Source: Spirulina major PCC 6313 | Lineage (GTDB): Bacteria; Cyanobacteriota; Cyanobacteriia; Cyanobacteriales; Spirulinaceae | Assembly: GCF_001890765.1 (NCBI RefSeq) | Contig: NZ_KV878783.1 | Location: 667,625 to 731,624, forward strand | Reading direction: 5' to 3' | DNA: 64,000 nt | In this document: positions 9,411 to 20,027 of the stretch, one piece after another | Layout of the letters: each line of letters starts with the position of its first letter | How positions within the stretch are numbered: the first letter of the stretch is position 1 | The notes under the pieces: model-generated | What the model saw: only the letters and a program-made list of their open reading frames with translations | Told to the model about the DNA's origin: nothing | Database searches by the model: none | Made by a program: the position numbers and the translations under genes

Positions 9411-10400
9411 ATGCCCCCTGTTGATTATCTGCGGATTAGCCTCATCGATCGCTGTAATTTTCGCTGCACCTACTGTATGCCGGAGAATGCCGCGTTGCAG
9501 TATGTGCAACGGGACGATGTGCTTACGGATGATGAAATTTTGACCGTGGTGCGCGAAATTTTTATCCCGTTGGGCTTTCGGAATTGGCGGCTGACGGGGG
9601 GGGAACCGTTGTTACGGCCGGGGGTGGTGGAGGTGGTGCGATCGCTCGCTAAACTGCCCGAAACCGAAGACCTCGCCATCACCACGAATGCCTTTCACCT
9701 CGCGCCCTTGGCCGCCGATCTCTACGCCGCAGGCTTACGGCGGCTGAATATTAGTCTCGACTCCCTAGAACCGGAAATCTTTGAGCAGATTATCGGTAAT
9801 CAGGGGCGCGATCGTTGGGGTCAGGTGTGGGAGGGGATTCAAACCGCGCATCGGGTCGGGTTTAACCCGTTGAAGTTGAATGTGGTGGTGATTCCGGGGG
9901 TGAACGACCACGAAGTCGAAGCCTTGGCCGCCCTGAGCATCGAGCAAGAATGGCATGTGCGGTTTATTGAATTTATGCCCATTGGCAATCCAGAGTTATT
10001 CGGGGCGCGGGCTTGGATTCCTTCGGAGGAGTTGCGGCAACGGATTCGGCAGCGGTGGGGCTTAGAAACCTCCCAGGTGCGGGGCAATGGTCCGGCGGAT
10101 GTGTTCCAGATTCCGGGGGCAGCGGGAACCCTGGGGTTTATTAGTCAGATGTCGGAGTGTTTTTGCGATCGCTGCAATCGGATGCGCCTCTCGGCCGATG
10201 GGTGGCTGCGTCCCTGTCTGCTCAATGAAACTGGCCAGATCAACCTCCGCCAAGGGTTGCGCGATGGGATTGCGATCGCCACCCTCCGCGCCCAAGTGGC
10301 CGAACTCCTCGCCCTCAAACCCGAAATCAATTTCAAAGCCCGCGAATCCGGCACTACCACCGGCCACTACCACCGCACCATGTCCCAAATCGGCGGCTAA
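9411..10400 (+). CDS. moaA: GTP 3',8-cyclase MoaA
   Basis: A 329-aa radical-SAM enzyme for the first step of molybdenum cofactor synthesis from GTP. The N-terminal 4Fe-4S site is C-x3-C-x2-C in [12 protein letters not shown], and the C-terminal cluster motif [15 protein letters not shown]...RPCL is present. The conserved C-terminal GG ends the protein (MSQIGG). The N-terminus is a few residues shorter than many homologues but starts cleanly at ATG 9411 before the [12 protein letters not shown] strand. Confidence 0.95.
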   Translation: MPPVDYLRISLIDRCNFRCTYCMPENAALQYVQRDDVLTDDEILTVVREIFIPLGFRNWRLTGGEPLLRPGVVEVVRSLAKLPETEDLAITTNAFHLAPLAADLYAAGLRRLNISLDSLEPEIFEQIIGNQGRDRWGQVWEGIQTAHRVGFNPLKLNVVVIPGVNDHEVEALAALSIEQEWHVRFIEFMPIGNPELFGARAWIPSEELRQRIRQRWGLETSQVRGNGPADVFQIPGAAGTLGFISQMSECFCDRCNRMRLSADGWLRPCLLNETGQINLRQGLRDGIAIATLRAQVAELLALKPEINFKARESGTTTGHYHRTMSQIGG

Positions 10401-10512
10401 CCGTCTACCAGAGGACTGGATTAACCAAGTTACACCGTGCCAATGCTCACCGTCACCGACCTTGCGATTACTCCCCCTAACTCTCTTTTGCACAGCGGGA
10501 TTTTGAGCGTTT

Positions 10513-10884
10513 CCTCTCTTTGGCAAGCTACTGCTGATCCACAACGTTCTCCGGTTGACCTCACCTGCGTCTAATCCCCCTTTGTCGTCAAGGCAGCGAG
10601 CTAGAAGCTCGCACTACAGAGGATGACCACAAGGGTAGGTTGACCTCACCTGCGTCTAATCCCCCTTTGTCGTCAAGGCAGCGAGCTAGAAGCTCGCACT
10701 ACAGAGGATGATCACAAGGGTAGGTTGACCTCACCTGCGTCTAATCCCCCTTTGTCGTCAAGGCAGCGAGCTAGAAGCTCGCACTACAGAGGATGATCAC
10801 AAGGGTAGTGTGAGCCTCTGGCTCACTCATACCCCCTCCAGATTCGTAACTTGGGTTATGGATAAGCAGTAGCTTTTGCAAGGG
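10513..10884. mobile_element. MITE-like element with inverted ends and a tandem core
   Basis: The sequence at 10513-10545 (CTCTTTGGCAAGCTACTGCT within it) recurs inverted at 10855-10884 with roughly three-quarters identity. Between them lie three 85-bp tandem copies. Related ends occur at 20165-20195 (TGGATCAGCAGGAGTCCAAAG), so this is a dispersed family. No open reading frame of note is inside. The surrounding bases 10401-10512 and 10885-11088 hold nothing else I recognise. Confidence 0.6.
10553..10807. repeat. Three tandem copies of an 85-bp repeat
   Basis: Copies start at 10553, 10638 and 10723 and differ by a single base (GATGACC against GATGATC). Each contains the hairpin GCGAGCT-AGA-AGCTCGC. 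A diverged single copy of that hairpin and its flank (GCGAGCGAGACGCTCGC then ACAGAGGAT) is at about 19733-19755. Confidence 0.95.
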
Positions 10885-11088
10885 GGGCCGGGGAAATGAC
10901 GCAAGATGTGAAACGTGAGATCGATCTCTTGATATGAGCGGCAACCCCAAGAGAACGCAAGACTGTAAACGCCGATCAGACTATTTCTGCAATAGGTTGT
11001 AAGTTTAATTGATGCTACTGTTTTCCGCTTCTCTCCCTTGCGATTCTGTTTATGACTGTGCGATCACCTCATTTTTGCAGCTTCGACT

Positions 11089-13623
11089 ATGCTCTATGCC
11101 GAAATTTTCCAACAGTCCACCGATGCTATTTTTGTCGTCGATGCCGTAACGACGCTGACCATTGACTGTAACCATCGAGCCGTTGAACTTTTTGAAGCCA
11201 AATCCAAAACCCAACTTCTGAATAGTGCGGGGCATATTCTCCAAAAAACGCCCTTCAGCCCCAACGAGTTACGTGACATTCAAACCACGATTAACACTCA
11301 GGGAATATGGGAGAAAGAGGTAAAATATGTCACGTTGCAGGGGCGGCAATTTTGGGGGGAACTGGTGGCCAAGCAGGTGCAGATCGACGGCCAGGCGATT
11401 AATGTGGTGTGGGTGTCGGATATTAGCGATCGCAAAGTCGCCGAGCAACGGTTAGCCCACTACAATCAACAACTTGCCCAAGAGGTGACGCAGCAGTCTG
11501 TCGCTTTGCAAACCCGCGAAACCCAGTTTCAAGCCATTTTCGCCCACTTTCCCGTCGGCATTGCGGTGGTCACCCCGCCCCACTACACCTTCAGCCTGGT
11601 GAACCCTGCCTTGACTGAACTCCTGGGCTATTCCCCCCAAGACCTGGCGACCTTGGGCATCCGTGATTTGAGCATCCCAGACGATGACGACAGGGAATGG
11701 GCACTGCTGCAAGACTGTGTGCGGGGCGATCGCAACACCTACCATCTGGAAAAACGCTACCGCCGCCGTAATGGTCAACCCCTGTGGGTGAACGTGAATA
11801 CTGCGATCGTGCGCGATGACCACGGCCAGATTCAATGTGGCATGACCATGGTGCAAGACATCACCGCCCGCAAACTTGCTGAACAGGCCCTGGAAACCAG
11901 CGAAGCCCGCTATCGCCTCCTGGCCGAAAACATGACCGATCTGGTTTGCCTGCACCAGCCCACGGGGGAATATCTCTACGTCAGTCCCTCCTGCCAGACC
12001 TTGCTGGGCTATAGCAGTGACAACATGATTGGCCAGAACCCCTACGATTTTTTCCATCCGGACGACTGTGAGCGGATTCGCCAACATACCCACTACAATG
12101 CCCTGGTGAATATTCCTACGCCGATCATCTATCGGATGCGCCACCAAGACGGCCGGTATATTTGGCTCGAAACTCTGACCATCCCGATCGCTGGTGACAA
12201 TGGCCAGGTGGTGCGCCTGCAAACCACGTCGCGGGATGTGAGCGATCGCGTCCAAGTCCAGCTTCAACTTGAACATGACTCCGTCCACGATACCCTGACG
12301 GGCTTGCCCAATCGCACCCTGTTGATCGAGCGGCTCGAATTGGCTCTCAGTCGGGCGAAACGGTATCCTGATCTTCACTTTGCGGTGCTCTTTGTGGATC
12401 TTGATCGGTTCAAGGTGATTAACGATAGTTTGGGCCATGTCGCGGGCGATCGCGTCCTCCACTTGGTCGCCCACAAACTCCAGCAGTTAATCCGCGACAC
12501 TGACATTGTGGGACGGATCAGCGGTGATGAATTTGTGATCTTACTCGAAGCGATCGAAGGGATTCATGAAGTGATCCGAGTCACCGAGCGGATTCTCAAT
12601 GAGATGACTGTGCCGCTAATCATTGAAGACCGCGAAGTCTTTGTCACCCTCAGCATTGGCATTGTGATCAACTGTACCGCCCATCACCAGGCCTCAGATA
12701 TTTTGCGAGATGCAGATATCGCCATGTATCGCGCCAAACTCAATGGCAAAGCCCGCTACGAAATTTTTGACCCGATCATGCGCCTTGAAGCTCTCAAGCG
12801 GCTGCATTTGGAAAATGGCCTGCGCCAAGCCTTGGAACATCAGGATTTTCTGCTCTACTATCAGCCCATTTTTAAACTCACCGATCAGGAGATTGTCGGG
12901 GTAGAAGTGTTGCTGCGCTGGCAACATCCCCAGCGCGGTTTAATCAGTCCGGTGGAGTTTATTCCCATTGCAGAGGAAACCGGGTTGATTGTGCCGTTGG
13001 GGTTGTGGGTGGTGCGCAGTGCCTGTACGCAGATGATGGCATGGCGCAGGGCATTCCCGGCTATGGCAGATTTTCGGATTAGTGTGAATCTTTCGGCGCG
13101 ACAACTCCGGGAGCCGAACTTGGTGAAGCAGATCACTGAAATTCTGAACCAAACGGGTTTGCCGGGCCAAAATTTGGTGCTCGAACTGACGGAAAGTATG
13201 TTGGCGGAGGATGAAGAGGGGGTGGTGACGTTGCTGTCGGAATTGCGATCGCACCAGATCGAGATCAGCATTGATGACTTTGGCACAGGCTATTCATCCC
13301 TGAGCTATCTCCATCGGTTTCCGATTAATACCCTCAAGATAGACCGTTCGTTTGTGAAGAGAATGCAGGGCGATGCCGATGACAATGCGATCGCCTCAAT
13401 CATTCTCGCCCTGGCCCAACGCCTTAAACTATCCGTCGTCGCCGAAGGCATCGAAACCCCAACCCAACTGCACCAACTCCAAACCCTGGGCTGCGAAAAA
13501 GGCCAAGGCTATCTCTTTGCACCGCCCCTCACGGCTGCGGAGATCACCGCCCGTTTTGACGCTCAATACAGCCCCCACGCCCTCAATCACGATTCCATTC
13601 CCGACGTTAATGCCGCCAGATAG
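11089..13623 (+). CDS. PAS-GGDEF-EAL cyclic-di-GMP signalling protein
   Basis: An 844-aa cytoplasmic sensor with three PAS domains (about residues 1-115, 145-265, 275-395), then GGDEF and EAL domains. The GGDEF motif reads SGDEF (478-482) with an RDTD inhibitory-site motif five residues upstream; such SGDEF forms may be active or not. The EAL signature reads EVLLRW (E606), and the catalytic set [17 protein letters not shown] and KIDRSFV is intact, so phosphodiesterase activity is likely. No membrane segments are seen. Start is ATG 11089. The 3' end overlaps the convergent hisC gene by 37 bases. Confidence 0.9.
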   Translation: MLYAEIFQQSTDAIFVVDAVTTLTIDCNHRAVELFEAKSKTQLLNSAGHILQKTPFSPNELRDIQTTINTQGIWEKEVKYVTLQGRQFWGELVAKQVQIDGQAINVVWVSDISDRKVAEQRLAHYNQQLAQEVTQQSVALQTRETQFQAIFAHFPVGIAVVTPPHYTFSLVNPALTELLGYSPQDLATLGIRDLSIPDDDDREWALLQDCVRGDRNTYHLEKRYRRRNGQPLWVNVNTAIVRDDHGQIQCGMTMVQDITARKLAEQALETSEARYRLLAENMTDLVCLHQPTGEYLYVSPSCQTLLGYSSDNMIGQNPYDFFHPDDCERIRQHTHYNALVNIPTPIIYRMRHQDGRYIWLETLTIPIAGDNGQVVRLQTTSRDVSDRVQVQLQLEHDSVHDTLTGLPNRTLLIERLELALSRAKRYPDLHFAVLFVDLDRFKVINDSLGHVAGDRVLHLVAHKLQQLIRDTDIVGRISGDEFVILLEAIEGIHEVIRVTERILNEMTVPLIIEDREVFVTLSIGIVINCTAHHQASDILRDADIAMYRAKLNGKARYEIFDPIMRLEALKRLHLENGLRQALEHQDFLLYYQPIFKLTDQEIVGVEVLLRWQHPQRGLISPVEFIPIAEETGLIVPLGLWVVRSACTQMMAWRRAFPAMADFRISVNLSARQLREPNLVKQITEILNQTGLPGQNLVLELTESMLAEDEEGVVTLLSELRSHQIEISIDDFGTGYSSLSYLHRFPINTLKIDRSFVKRMQGDADDNAIASIILALAQRLKLSVVAEGIETPTQLHQLQTLGCEKGQGYLFAPPLTAAEITARFDAQYSPHALNHDSIPDVNAAR

Positions 13624-14702
13624 GTTTGGAGGCGCACCAACATCCGTTCATTTTCTCCCGGCGAACCGATGGTAATCCGTAGGCCGCCCCCGGTCTGCCG
13701 AATGAGCGTGCCTTGGGTTTTCAGGGTTTGGGTGAGGATAACGAGGGCATGGGGATCATCGGGGGTGAAACGCAGATAGAGAAAGTTGGCTGCACTGGGC
13801 CAGACGGTGAGGGGGGGAAGGTCACTCAGGGCGGTGTAGAGGCGATCGCGCTCCCGGAGGAGTTCGGGCATGGCGCTGAGGAGCAGATCCCGCTGTTGGA
13901 GGGCGAACAGGGCGGCGGTTTGGGTAAAGGCGGGGAGGTTGTAGGGGAGACGGACTTTTTCGAGAATTTGAGTCACGGCGGGAGAGGCGATCGCATAGCC
14001 CACCCGCAGCGCCGCCAAGCGAAAGGCCTTGGAAAAGGTGCGCAAAATTACCCAATTGGGATGGGCGGGTAATTCCGCCGCTAGGGTGGTTTGGCTAAAT
14101 TCAAAATAGGCCTCATCGATCACCACCAGTACATGATCCGGCAAACTTCGCAGCCAATCCAGTTCCGCCTCGGTGAGGGCGTTGCCGGTAGGGGAATTGG
14201 GATGCACCATGAACACGACCCGCACCGGATCGACGACCAGCGATCGCGCCGCTGCTAAATCCAGGGAAAAATCCGCCAAGCGTCCCCCGCGCACCACCTC
14301 AATCCCCAAGGTTTCCGCAATAATCCCATACATCGAAAAGGTGGGGTCTGCCACAAAAATCGACCCCGCCCCGCCTAAACAGGTGGCGATCAACAGCGAT
14401 CGGATCAGTTCATCAGACCCATTTCCCAGGGAAATCCAAGCTGGCGCGATCGCATCCGTAGCGGCGGATTCATTGACGTAGGCCGCGATCGCCCCCTTCA
14501 ACTCCTGATGACTGCCATCGGGGTAGCGGTTCGTGTCCATCTGATTTTGATAAACCCAGGCCAATTTTTCCTTGAGGTCGGCGGGTAAATCGTAGGGGCT
14601 TTCGTTGGTGTCGAGAATATCAACGGGAATACTCAATTCCCCGCCAGGGTGGGGAGTGTAGGCCTGGAATTGGAGGAGATCGGAGCGAATAAAATCAAGC
14701 AT
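13587..14702 (-). CDS. hisC: Histidinol-phosphate aminotransferase
   Basis: A 371-aa PLP-dependent class II aminotransferase in the histidine pathway. The PLP lysine lies in [17 protein letters not shown], the N-terminal [11 protein letters not shown] is the HisC substrate-gate motif, and VDEAYFEFS carries the cofactor Asp. The ATG at 14702 is preferred to the GTG two codons upstream. hisC genes are often duplicated in cyanobacteria and some copies use aromatic substrates, so specificity is an inference. Confidence 0.9.
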   Translation of the reverse strand: MLDFIRSDLLQFQAYTPHPGGELSIPVDILDTNESPYDLPADLKEKLAWVYQNQMDTNRYPDGSHQELKGAIAAYVNESAATDAIAPAWISLGNGSDELIRSLLIATCLGGAGSIFVADPTFSMYGIIAETLGIEVVRGGRLADFSLDLAAARSLVVDPVRVVFMVHPNSPTGNALTEAELDWLRSLPDHVLVVIDEAYFEFSQTTLAAELPAHPNWVILRTFSKAFRLAALRVGYAIASPAVTQILEKVRLPYNLPAFTQTAALFALQQRDLLLSAMPELLRERDRLYTALSDLPPLTVWPSAANFLYLRFTPDDPHALVILTQTLKTQGTLIRQTGGGLRITIGSPGENERMLVRLQTYLAALTSGMES

Positions 14703-14746
14703 AGTCACGGTGCGACATAGGTGCAGTCTTTTATTTTAGTGGGGGA

Positions 14747-15571
14747 TTATGCCGGATTGAGGGTAAGCACCGTAATTTCAGGGGAACAGTTAAACCGGCC
14801 CGGAAAATAACTACCCAGACCCCGATTCACATATAACTGATTCGTCCCCACGTAGTGATGTCCCTGCACCCATTCCCAATGCTGAATCACATGATCGCAC
14901 TCTTCCCCTAGGGTGGTACTCATCCACCGCGTTACCACCCGTCGCAGCCGCAGCAAAATTTCGGGTAAGGGTTCGCCCGTGGGGAGGACAATTTGACCGC
15001 CGTGGGTATGGCCGGACAGTTGTAAATCTACGCGGAAGGGTTGGAGGCGGGCGGCGGAGTCGGGGTTATGGGATAGGACGAGGCGGGGTAGGTTGGGGGG
15101 GAGGGAGGCGAGGAGGGTTTGGGGTTGAAAGTCTGACGACCACAGATCTGCTAACCCGATGACGGGGAAATCTGGCCCCCAGGGGTAGGCGATCGCATTC
15201 CACAACACCGTTAGACCCGCCGCCTGGAGCGCCTCAATAATCATCTGGCGATAGGGTCGGCCGTGGTTATCGTGATTCCCTAAACTGGCGATCACCCCCC
15301 AACGACTGTGCAGGGCTTGCAACTGTTGGGCCAGGGGATGGATCAATTCCGGATCGCGGGTCACGTAGTCCCCCGTGAGCAGGATCAGGTCGGGATCTTC
15401 GGCGTTGACTTGGGCGATCGCATCCTGGAGGGTGCGATCGCTCAGGGAATAACCGTCATAGTGCAGATCGGACAGTTGAATGATTTTGCGGTGCTGGAGA
15501 TGGGGGGCGAGGTCACGGATGGCGATCGTCACCCGCTCGATCGCGATCGCTTCCGTCAGCAAAGGGTACAT
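14747..15571 (-). CDS. Calcineurin-like metallophosphoesterase (YkuE type)
   Basis: A 274-aa metallophosphoesterase with the full dinuclear-metal set: SDLHYD, LLTGDYV, LGNHDNHG, LSHNPD and SGHTHGGQ. The arrangement matches the YkuE/LpxH-like group with a phosphodiesterase or lipid-phosphate role; the substrate is not evident. No N-terminal membrane anchor is obvious. It lies 44 bases upstream of hisC on the same strand and may be co-transcribed with it. Confidence 0.85.
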   Translation of the reverse strand: MYPLLTEAIAIERVTIAIRDLAPHLQHRKIIQLSDLHYDGYSLSDRTLQDAIAQVNAEDPDLILLTGDYVTRDPELIHPLAQQLQALHSRWGVIASLGNHDNHGRPYRQMIIEALQAAGLTVLWNAIAYPWGPDFPVIGLADLWSSDFQPQTLLASLPPNLPRLVLSHNPDSAARLQPFRVDLQLSGHTHGGQIVLPTGEPLPEILLRLRRVVTRWMSTTLGEECDHVIQHWEWVQGHHYVGTNQLYVNRGLGSYFPGRFNCSPEITVLTLNPA

Positions 15572-15601
15572 AGAGCCGTCCTCAGGGATTGATAAAGTTG
15601 C

Positions 15602-15655
15602 TGGCTCCCCTCTCCCTCCACCTGGGAGAGGAGCTAGGGGTGAGGGCTTACTGTG
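15602..15655. repeat. CCCTCACCC-type dispersed hairpin repeat
   Basis: Read on the minus strand this is CCCTCACCCCTAGCTCCTCTCCC followed by a complementary arm. Relatives occur at about 16860-16905 and 23533-23570. A copy lies between ureB and the phosphoesterase gene. Confidence 0.55.
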
Positions 15656-15679
15656 CGATTAACTCAGCATCGCTGACGG

Positions 15680-15991
15680 TTAACGGTTGAGCGTTCCATT
15701 CACCCGACCATTCAAGCCATACACTTCCCGATCGCCCACCAAGGCCACCAATTCCACTGCCTTTTCATCCCCTGGCTCAAACCGTACCGCCGTCCCGGCT
15801 GGAATATTGAGCCGCATCCCCCAAGCCGCCTCGCGATCAAATTTGAGGGCAGCGTTCACTTCGTAAAAATGAAAATGGGAACCGACTTGAATGGGGCGAT
15901 CGCCTTGATTGGCGACGCTGAGCGATCGCGTTTCGCGGCCCTCATTTAAAACGATGTCGCCCGCTTCGATCAAAAGTTCACCCGGAATCAT
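15680..15991 (-). CDS. ureB: Urease subunit beta
   Basis: A 103-aa protein matching the small beta subunit of nickel urease, which hydrolyses urea to ammonia and CO2. [30 protein letters not shown] and GTAVRFEPG are family hallmarks and the length is normal. ureA, ureC and the accessory genes are not beside it; dispersed urease genes are known in cyanobacteria. Neighbours on the same strand (metallophosphoesterase, hisC) are unrelated. Confidence 0.95.
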   Translation of the reverse strand: MIPGELLIEAGDIVLNEGRETRSLSVANQGDRPIQVGSHFHFYEVNAALKFDREAAWGMRLNIPAGTAVRFEPGDEKAVELVALVGDREVYGLNGRVNGTLNR

Positions 15992-16155
15992 GCTGCTCTC
16001 CTGCCTCGGTATAAATGGGTTGATCTGACCCGATGGATCACTATTGTTTGCTTCTCAGTGTAGCGAATTGGATGTTGTAGACTGTGCGAATCCGACCGCT
16101 GGTGTCATGGAATTCAGCGTAGAATAGACAGCATTTCACGTTTAAGGGTGTCGAG

Positions 16156-16764
16156 ATGGTGAAGCGATCGCAGTGGATTATATTTAGCTTGGGCATCGCC
16201 TTCATTGTGGCGATCCCCACCTGGCTCCCCCTCACCCCTTTGGCCGTCACACCCTTTGGCCTCGACGAAATTAGTCAGGTGTTATCGCTGCTGTTCATTA
16301 TCGCCTTACTCCTGGAACGCTCCCTAGAAATTTTTGTCACCACTTGGCGCGATCCCGATGAATTAGCCTTAACCGTTGCCCTCAACGAAGCCCAAGCTGC
16401 CCTCACCGCTTGCCAACAATCGGATTCCCCCCATCCTGATACCCTCAACGCGGCGATGACTCAGGTGCAAACCCTCCAAAGAAAGCGATCGCACTACCGC
16501 GCCGAAACCACCCGAATCGCCCTCTGGTCAGCCCTGATCCTCGGCCTTTTAATCAGTGCGAGTGGGGTGCGATCGCTCGCTCTCCTCGTGGATCTCGAAG
16601 CCGTGCAACCCTTTCAGCAACGGTGTATAGAACTGGTGGATGTTTTGCTCACCGGTGGCCTCATTGCCGGGGGCAGTGACGGCGTACATAAACTACTCCA
16701 AGTCGTCACCAACTTCCTAGAGGCCACCAGCGATCGCGTCAAAAACAACACCCCCCATTCATAA
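16156..16764 (+). CDS. Uncharacterised membrane protein (202 aa)
   Basis: I do not recognise a family. Predicted membrane segments lie near residues 7-28, 38-56, 115-140 and possibly 155-175. Between the second and third is a soluble, probably helical, stretch of about 55 residues (LNEAQAALTACQQ to LQRKRSHYRAET). The motif LLLERSLEIFVTTWRDP follows TM2. Start ATG 16156 follows the short AAGGGTG sequence. It is divergent from ureB. Its function cannot be inferred from context. Confidence 0.75.
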   Translation: MVKRSQWIIFSLGIAFIVAIPTWLPLTPLAVTPFGLDEISQVLSLLFIIALLLERSLEIFVTTWRDPDELALTVALNEAQAALTACQQSDSPHPDTLNAAMTQVQTLQRKRSHYRAETTRIALWSALILGLLISASGVRSLALLVDLEAVQPFQQRCIELVDVLLTGGLIAGGSDGVHKLLQVVTNFLEATSDRVKNNTPHS

Positions 16765-17445
16765 ATGATTCATCCTTAAACCCATCTGCGCCGGGGGGAA
16801 AGTTAGCGTTATTAATGACTAAAAAATAGGGTATTCCGTCGTTAAGCGCAGTTATTCATTACCCTCACCCCCAACCCCTCGCCCCGTGGGCGAGGAGCGT
16901 CTGATTTGTACGTGATGATTGCTGCACAAGCTATAAGAGACTGTTTAAAAAGTTAAACTCAGATCCACATCATGAGCCTCACTCAATGGAAACAAGGATC
17001 TTAAGCCCCTTGCCTCTCTTTCAAGACACTTTTTAAACAACCTCTAAGCGCAGTCACTCATCATCTTGACCTACATTGACACCATCACCGACCGGAGCAT
17101 TTAACAACGACTTTGAACCTGAAACGATTCAATTTTGATACTTCAAAACGTGCGATCGCTCCTCACCTATTCATGGCAACCACCCAGAGGATCTCCATCA
17201 CTCAAATAGCCCCATCGTCAGAGAATTTATCCTCAACCCAAGACCTTCAAACACTGCATTCATACCAACAGAATTACGGAGAATTCTTGCACTAGGGTCA
17301 ACTAAATTGCAGTTTTGTATCACTCACCACACTTTACCGAAACACCGGGTCGGAATCTTGAAATTAATCCACCCATTCACCACAGAGTCTCAGTTATAGG
17401 GTAAGTTAACGTCAGAAGATTTTTGCTCGTTTATAGGGAAACGCT
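16765..17445. other. Intergenic region before gltA
   Basis: Holds a dispersed CCCTCACCC-type hairpin (about 16860-16905) and a 110-bp MITE-like element (16936-17045). The phrase TAAGCGCAGT occurs on both sides of the MITE (about 16840 and 17045). A 60-codon reading frame at 17113-17295 has no recognisable content and I do not call it. Confidence 0.6.
16936..17045. mobile_element. 110-bp MITE-like element
   Basis: Ends AGAGACTGTTTAAAAAGT and ACTTTTTAAACAACCTCT are inverted repeats matching at 16 of 18 positions. The 74-bp core has no reading frame. Size and ends fit a miniature derivative of a DDE-type insertion sequence; a clear target duplication is not visible. Confidence 0.65.
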
Positions 17446-18582
17446 ATGACCGCTTGTGAATATATCCCTGGCCTAGAGAACGTGCCAGCGGCCCAATCTG
17501 CCATTAGCTACGTCGATGGCAAACAAGGAATCTTAGAATATCGTGGGATTCCGATTGAAGCCCTGGCCCAAAAAAGCACCTTTTTAGAAACGGCCTATCT
17601 CTTGATCTGGGGTAAGCTTCCCACGGCGGATGAACTGAATGCCTTTGAAACGGAAATTCGGTTTCATCGTCGGATTAAGTATCGGATTCGAGACATGATG
17701 AAATGTTTTCCAGAGTCTGGGCATCCGATGGATGCACTGCAAACCTCCGCAGCAGCCTTGGGACTCTTCTACTCACGGCGGGCCTTGAATGATCCCCAGT
17801 ACATTCGGGAAGCGGTGGTGCGGTTGTTGGCGAAAATCCCCACGATGGTGGCAGCGTTTCAACTGATGCGCAAAGGGAACGACCCGATCCAGCCCAATGA
17901 TGATCTGGACTATTCCACCAACTTTCTCTATATGCTGACGGAACGGGTTCCGGATACGATCGCCGCTCGCGTGTTTGATGTCTGTCTCTTGCTCCATGCT
18001 GAACATACGATCAACGCTTCGACCTTTTCGGCCATGGTGACGGCTTCAACGATGACCGACCCCTATGCGGTGGTGGCTTCGGCGGTGGGAACCTTGGCAG
18101 GGCCGCTCCACGGCGGCGCGAATGAGGAGGTGATCGAGATGCTGCAAGAAATTGGCTCGGTGGACAATGTCAAAGCCTATGTGGATGATTGCGTGACGAA
18201 CAAGAAGCGGATTATGGGGTTTGGCCACCGGGTTTATAAGGTCAAAGACCCACGGGCAACGATTTTGCAAGGTTTGGCAGAGCGATTGTTTGAACAGATG
18301 GGCCATGATCCGTTTTATGATATTGCGATCGAACTGGAAAAAGAGGTGGAGTCGCGCCTCGGCCAGAAGGGGATCTATGCCAATGTGGATTTCTATTCCG
18401 GGTTGGTGTATCGCAAGTTAGGGATTCCGACGGATTTGTTTACGCCGATTTTTGCGATCGCACGGGTCGCCGGTTGGTTAGCCCATTGGCGCGAACAATT
18501 GGACGCGAACCGGATTTTCCGCCCGACGCAAATCTACAAAGGCGAACATAATCAGCCGTACTTGATGATCCAAGACCGTTAG
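17446..18582 (+). CDS. gltA: Citrate synthase
   Basis: A 378-aa type I citrate synthase condensing oxaloacetate and acetyl-CoA at the head of the citric-acid pathway. LEYRGIPIEALA, LHAEHTINASTF with the substrate-binding His, GPLHGGANEEV, and GFGHRVYKVKDPR are all present, as is the Asp-containing VDFYSG. Length fits the short Gram-positive/cyanobacterial form. Methylcitrate synthase is the alternative. Confidence 0.95.
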   Translation: MTACEYIPGLENVPAAQSAISYVDGKQGILEYRGIPIEALAQKSTFLETAYLLIWGKLPTADELNAFETEIRFHRRIKYRIRDMMKCFPESGHPMDALQTSAAALGLFYSRRALNDPQYIREAVVRLLAKIPTMVAAFQLMRKGNDPIQPNDDLDYSTNFLYMLTERVPDTIAARVFDVCLLLHAEHTINASTFSAMVTASTMTDPYAVVASAVGTLAGPLHGGANEEVIEMLQEIGSVDNVKAYVDDCVTNKKRIMGFGHRVYKVKDPRATILQGLAERLFEQMGHDPFYDIAIELEKEVESRLGQKGIYANVDFYSGLVYRKLGIPTDLFTPIFAIARVAGWLAHWREQLDANRIFRPTQIYKGEHNQPYLMIQDR

Positions 18583-18668
18583 GGCCCACAGGGGGTCTTT
18601 TTCCAGGGATTGAAGGGGTCACTGGGTCGGATGTTACCACCCTGTTCCCCACTTTTCGGGTTGGATAA

Positions 18669-18682
18669 TCAGTGTACACTGA
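18669..18682. promoter_or_regulatory. 14-bp palindrome upstream of cysH
   Basis: TCAGTGTACACTGA is a perfect palindrome 190 bases before the cysH start and 87 bases after gltA. It could be an operator; there is no independent support. Confidence 0.3.
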
Positions 18683-18871
18683 GAAAACTTGTGAATTCAG
18701 ATCAACCCCATGGGCGATCGCCCTCATCATGCCTCAGTCTTGTCATGGTTCGGTGGGGCAACAGGGTTGCGATCGCTCCCAAAAAACCAAGATTGCAGCC
18801 ATGCTCACCGTTTTGTTCCCCGCTGCCTAGCCCCCAGCCCGACCGTTTATTGTGCTATCTCAGACTTGCTT

Positions 18872-19627
18872 ATGACCGTCACCGCCCCCTCTCCCAACCT
18901 CAACCTAGACGCGCTGAACTCCCAATTTGAGCGAGCCACAGCCCAAGACATCGTCACCTGGAGTGGACAAACCTTTGGCAGCGGTGCCGTCATGAGCACC
19001 AGCTTCGGCATCCAAGCCGCCGTCATGCTCCACCTCGTCACCTCCATCATTCCCAACATTCCCGTCATCTGGATTGACACCGGCTATCTGCCCCCAGAAA
19101 CCTATCGCTTTGCCGAAGACCTCCAGCAACGCCTCCGTCTCAACCTCAACGTGTACCAATCCACCCTTTCCCCCGCCCGCATGGAAGCCCTCCACGGCAA
19201 ACTCTGGGAACAAAAAGACCTCGAAGCCCTCAACCGCTACGACCAGATTCGCAAAGTAGAACCCATGCAACGGGCACTCCAAGACCTCAACGCCACCGCT
19301 TGGCTCGCCGGCCTTCGCAGCAACCAAACCCAACACCGCCGCACCCTCAACTTTGTCAACCGTCAAGGGGATTTACACAAAATCCTGCCGATTTTGACCT
19401 GGAACGCCAAAGACATTTATGACTATTTGATGCGCCACAATTTGCCCTATCATCCATTTTTTGATCTGGGCTATACCACCGTAGGCGATTGGCATTCGAG
19501 TCGGCCCTTGATGGATGATGATACCCACGAGCGCGACACCCGCTTTCAGGGCATGAAACAAGAATGCGGCCTCCATTTACCCCAGACCGCCGGTGAAGCC
19601 GAAAGCCTTGACTCTAGTAGCTTGTAA
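18872..19627 (+). CDS. cysH: Phosphoadenylyl-sulfate (PAPS) reductase
   Basis: A 251-aa assimilatory reductase forming sulfite from PAPS with thioredoxin. [11 protein letters not shown] is the PP-loop-like nucleotide site, and the catalytic Cys lies in QECGLHLP near the C-terminus. The CC...CxxC pairs of the 4Fe-4S APS reductases are missing, so PAPS is the likely substrate. The open frame extends upstream to 18710, but the ATG at 18872 gives the normal length. A 14-bp palindrome TCAGTGTACACTGA lies at 18669-18682 in the upstream region. Confidence 0.93.
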   Translation: MTVTAPSPNLNLDALNSQFERATAQDIVTWSGQTFGSGAVMSTSFGIQAAVMLHLVTSIIPNIPVIWIDTGYLPPETYRFAEDLQQRLRLNLNVYQSTLSPARMEALHGKLWEQKDLEALNRYDQIRKVEPMQRALQDLNATAWLAGLRSNQTQHRRTLNFVNRQGDLHKILPILTWNAKDIYDYLMRHNLPYHPFFDLGYTTVGDWHSSRPLMDDDTHERDTRFQGMKQECGLHLPQTAGEAESLDSSSL

Positions 19628-19813
19628 ATAGAGTTTTTAACAGCCTGTGCGAGTCAGAGAGCGACGGCCCATACATAACGTGCCAATGTTGACCTAGCCT
19701 ACATATCCCCTGGATGATTAGGGCAGCGAGCGAGACGCTCGCACGACAGAGGATCTTAAGCCCTGACAGATACGAAATCCGGTCAAGAAAAACCCAAGCT
19801 TTTTGGAGATAAG

Positions 19814-19985
19814 TTTACGAAAATAGTGCGGGAGTCTGAAAGCCCCGTCAATTGATTGCGGGGATGAAAAACGACACGAGCGACTTTAGTCGCCCTCCTT
19901 GGGCCAGTCGTGTTAGGTTGATTATTTTAGATTTCAAACGTCGAAATGTGAACGGGTTAGTTTGCGATCGGCATCGGGCTGAGTC
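19814..19985 (+). mobile_element. Decayed IS200/IS605-type element, short copy
   Basis: The first about 115 bases match 28075-28190 closely: a nested hairpin region (ACACGA...TCGTGT enclosing GCGACTTTAGTCGC) taken as the left end. It then jumps to a fragment translating roughly NVNGLV-x-DRHRAES, which matches a TnpB RuvC-II region. Most of tnpB and the right end are missing. Confidence 0.6.
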
Positions 19986-20027
19986 AACGAACCCTGGTCC
20001 GCCAAGAACTGAAGTTCTTGGCTCATA

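Noticed and set aside
17113-17295. 60-aa frame upstream of gltA
   Set aside because: No ribosome site, no homology recognised, composition like intergenic DNA.
18710-18871. 54-residue N-terminal extension of cysH
   Set aside because: The extension is not like PAPS reductases and includes the probable promoter region; ATG 18872 gives normal length.
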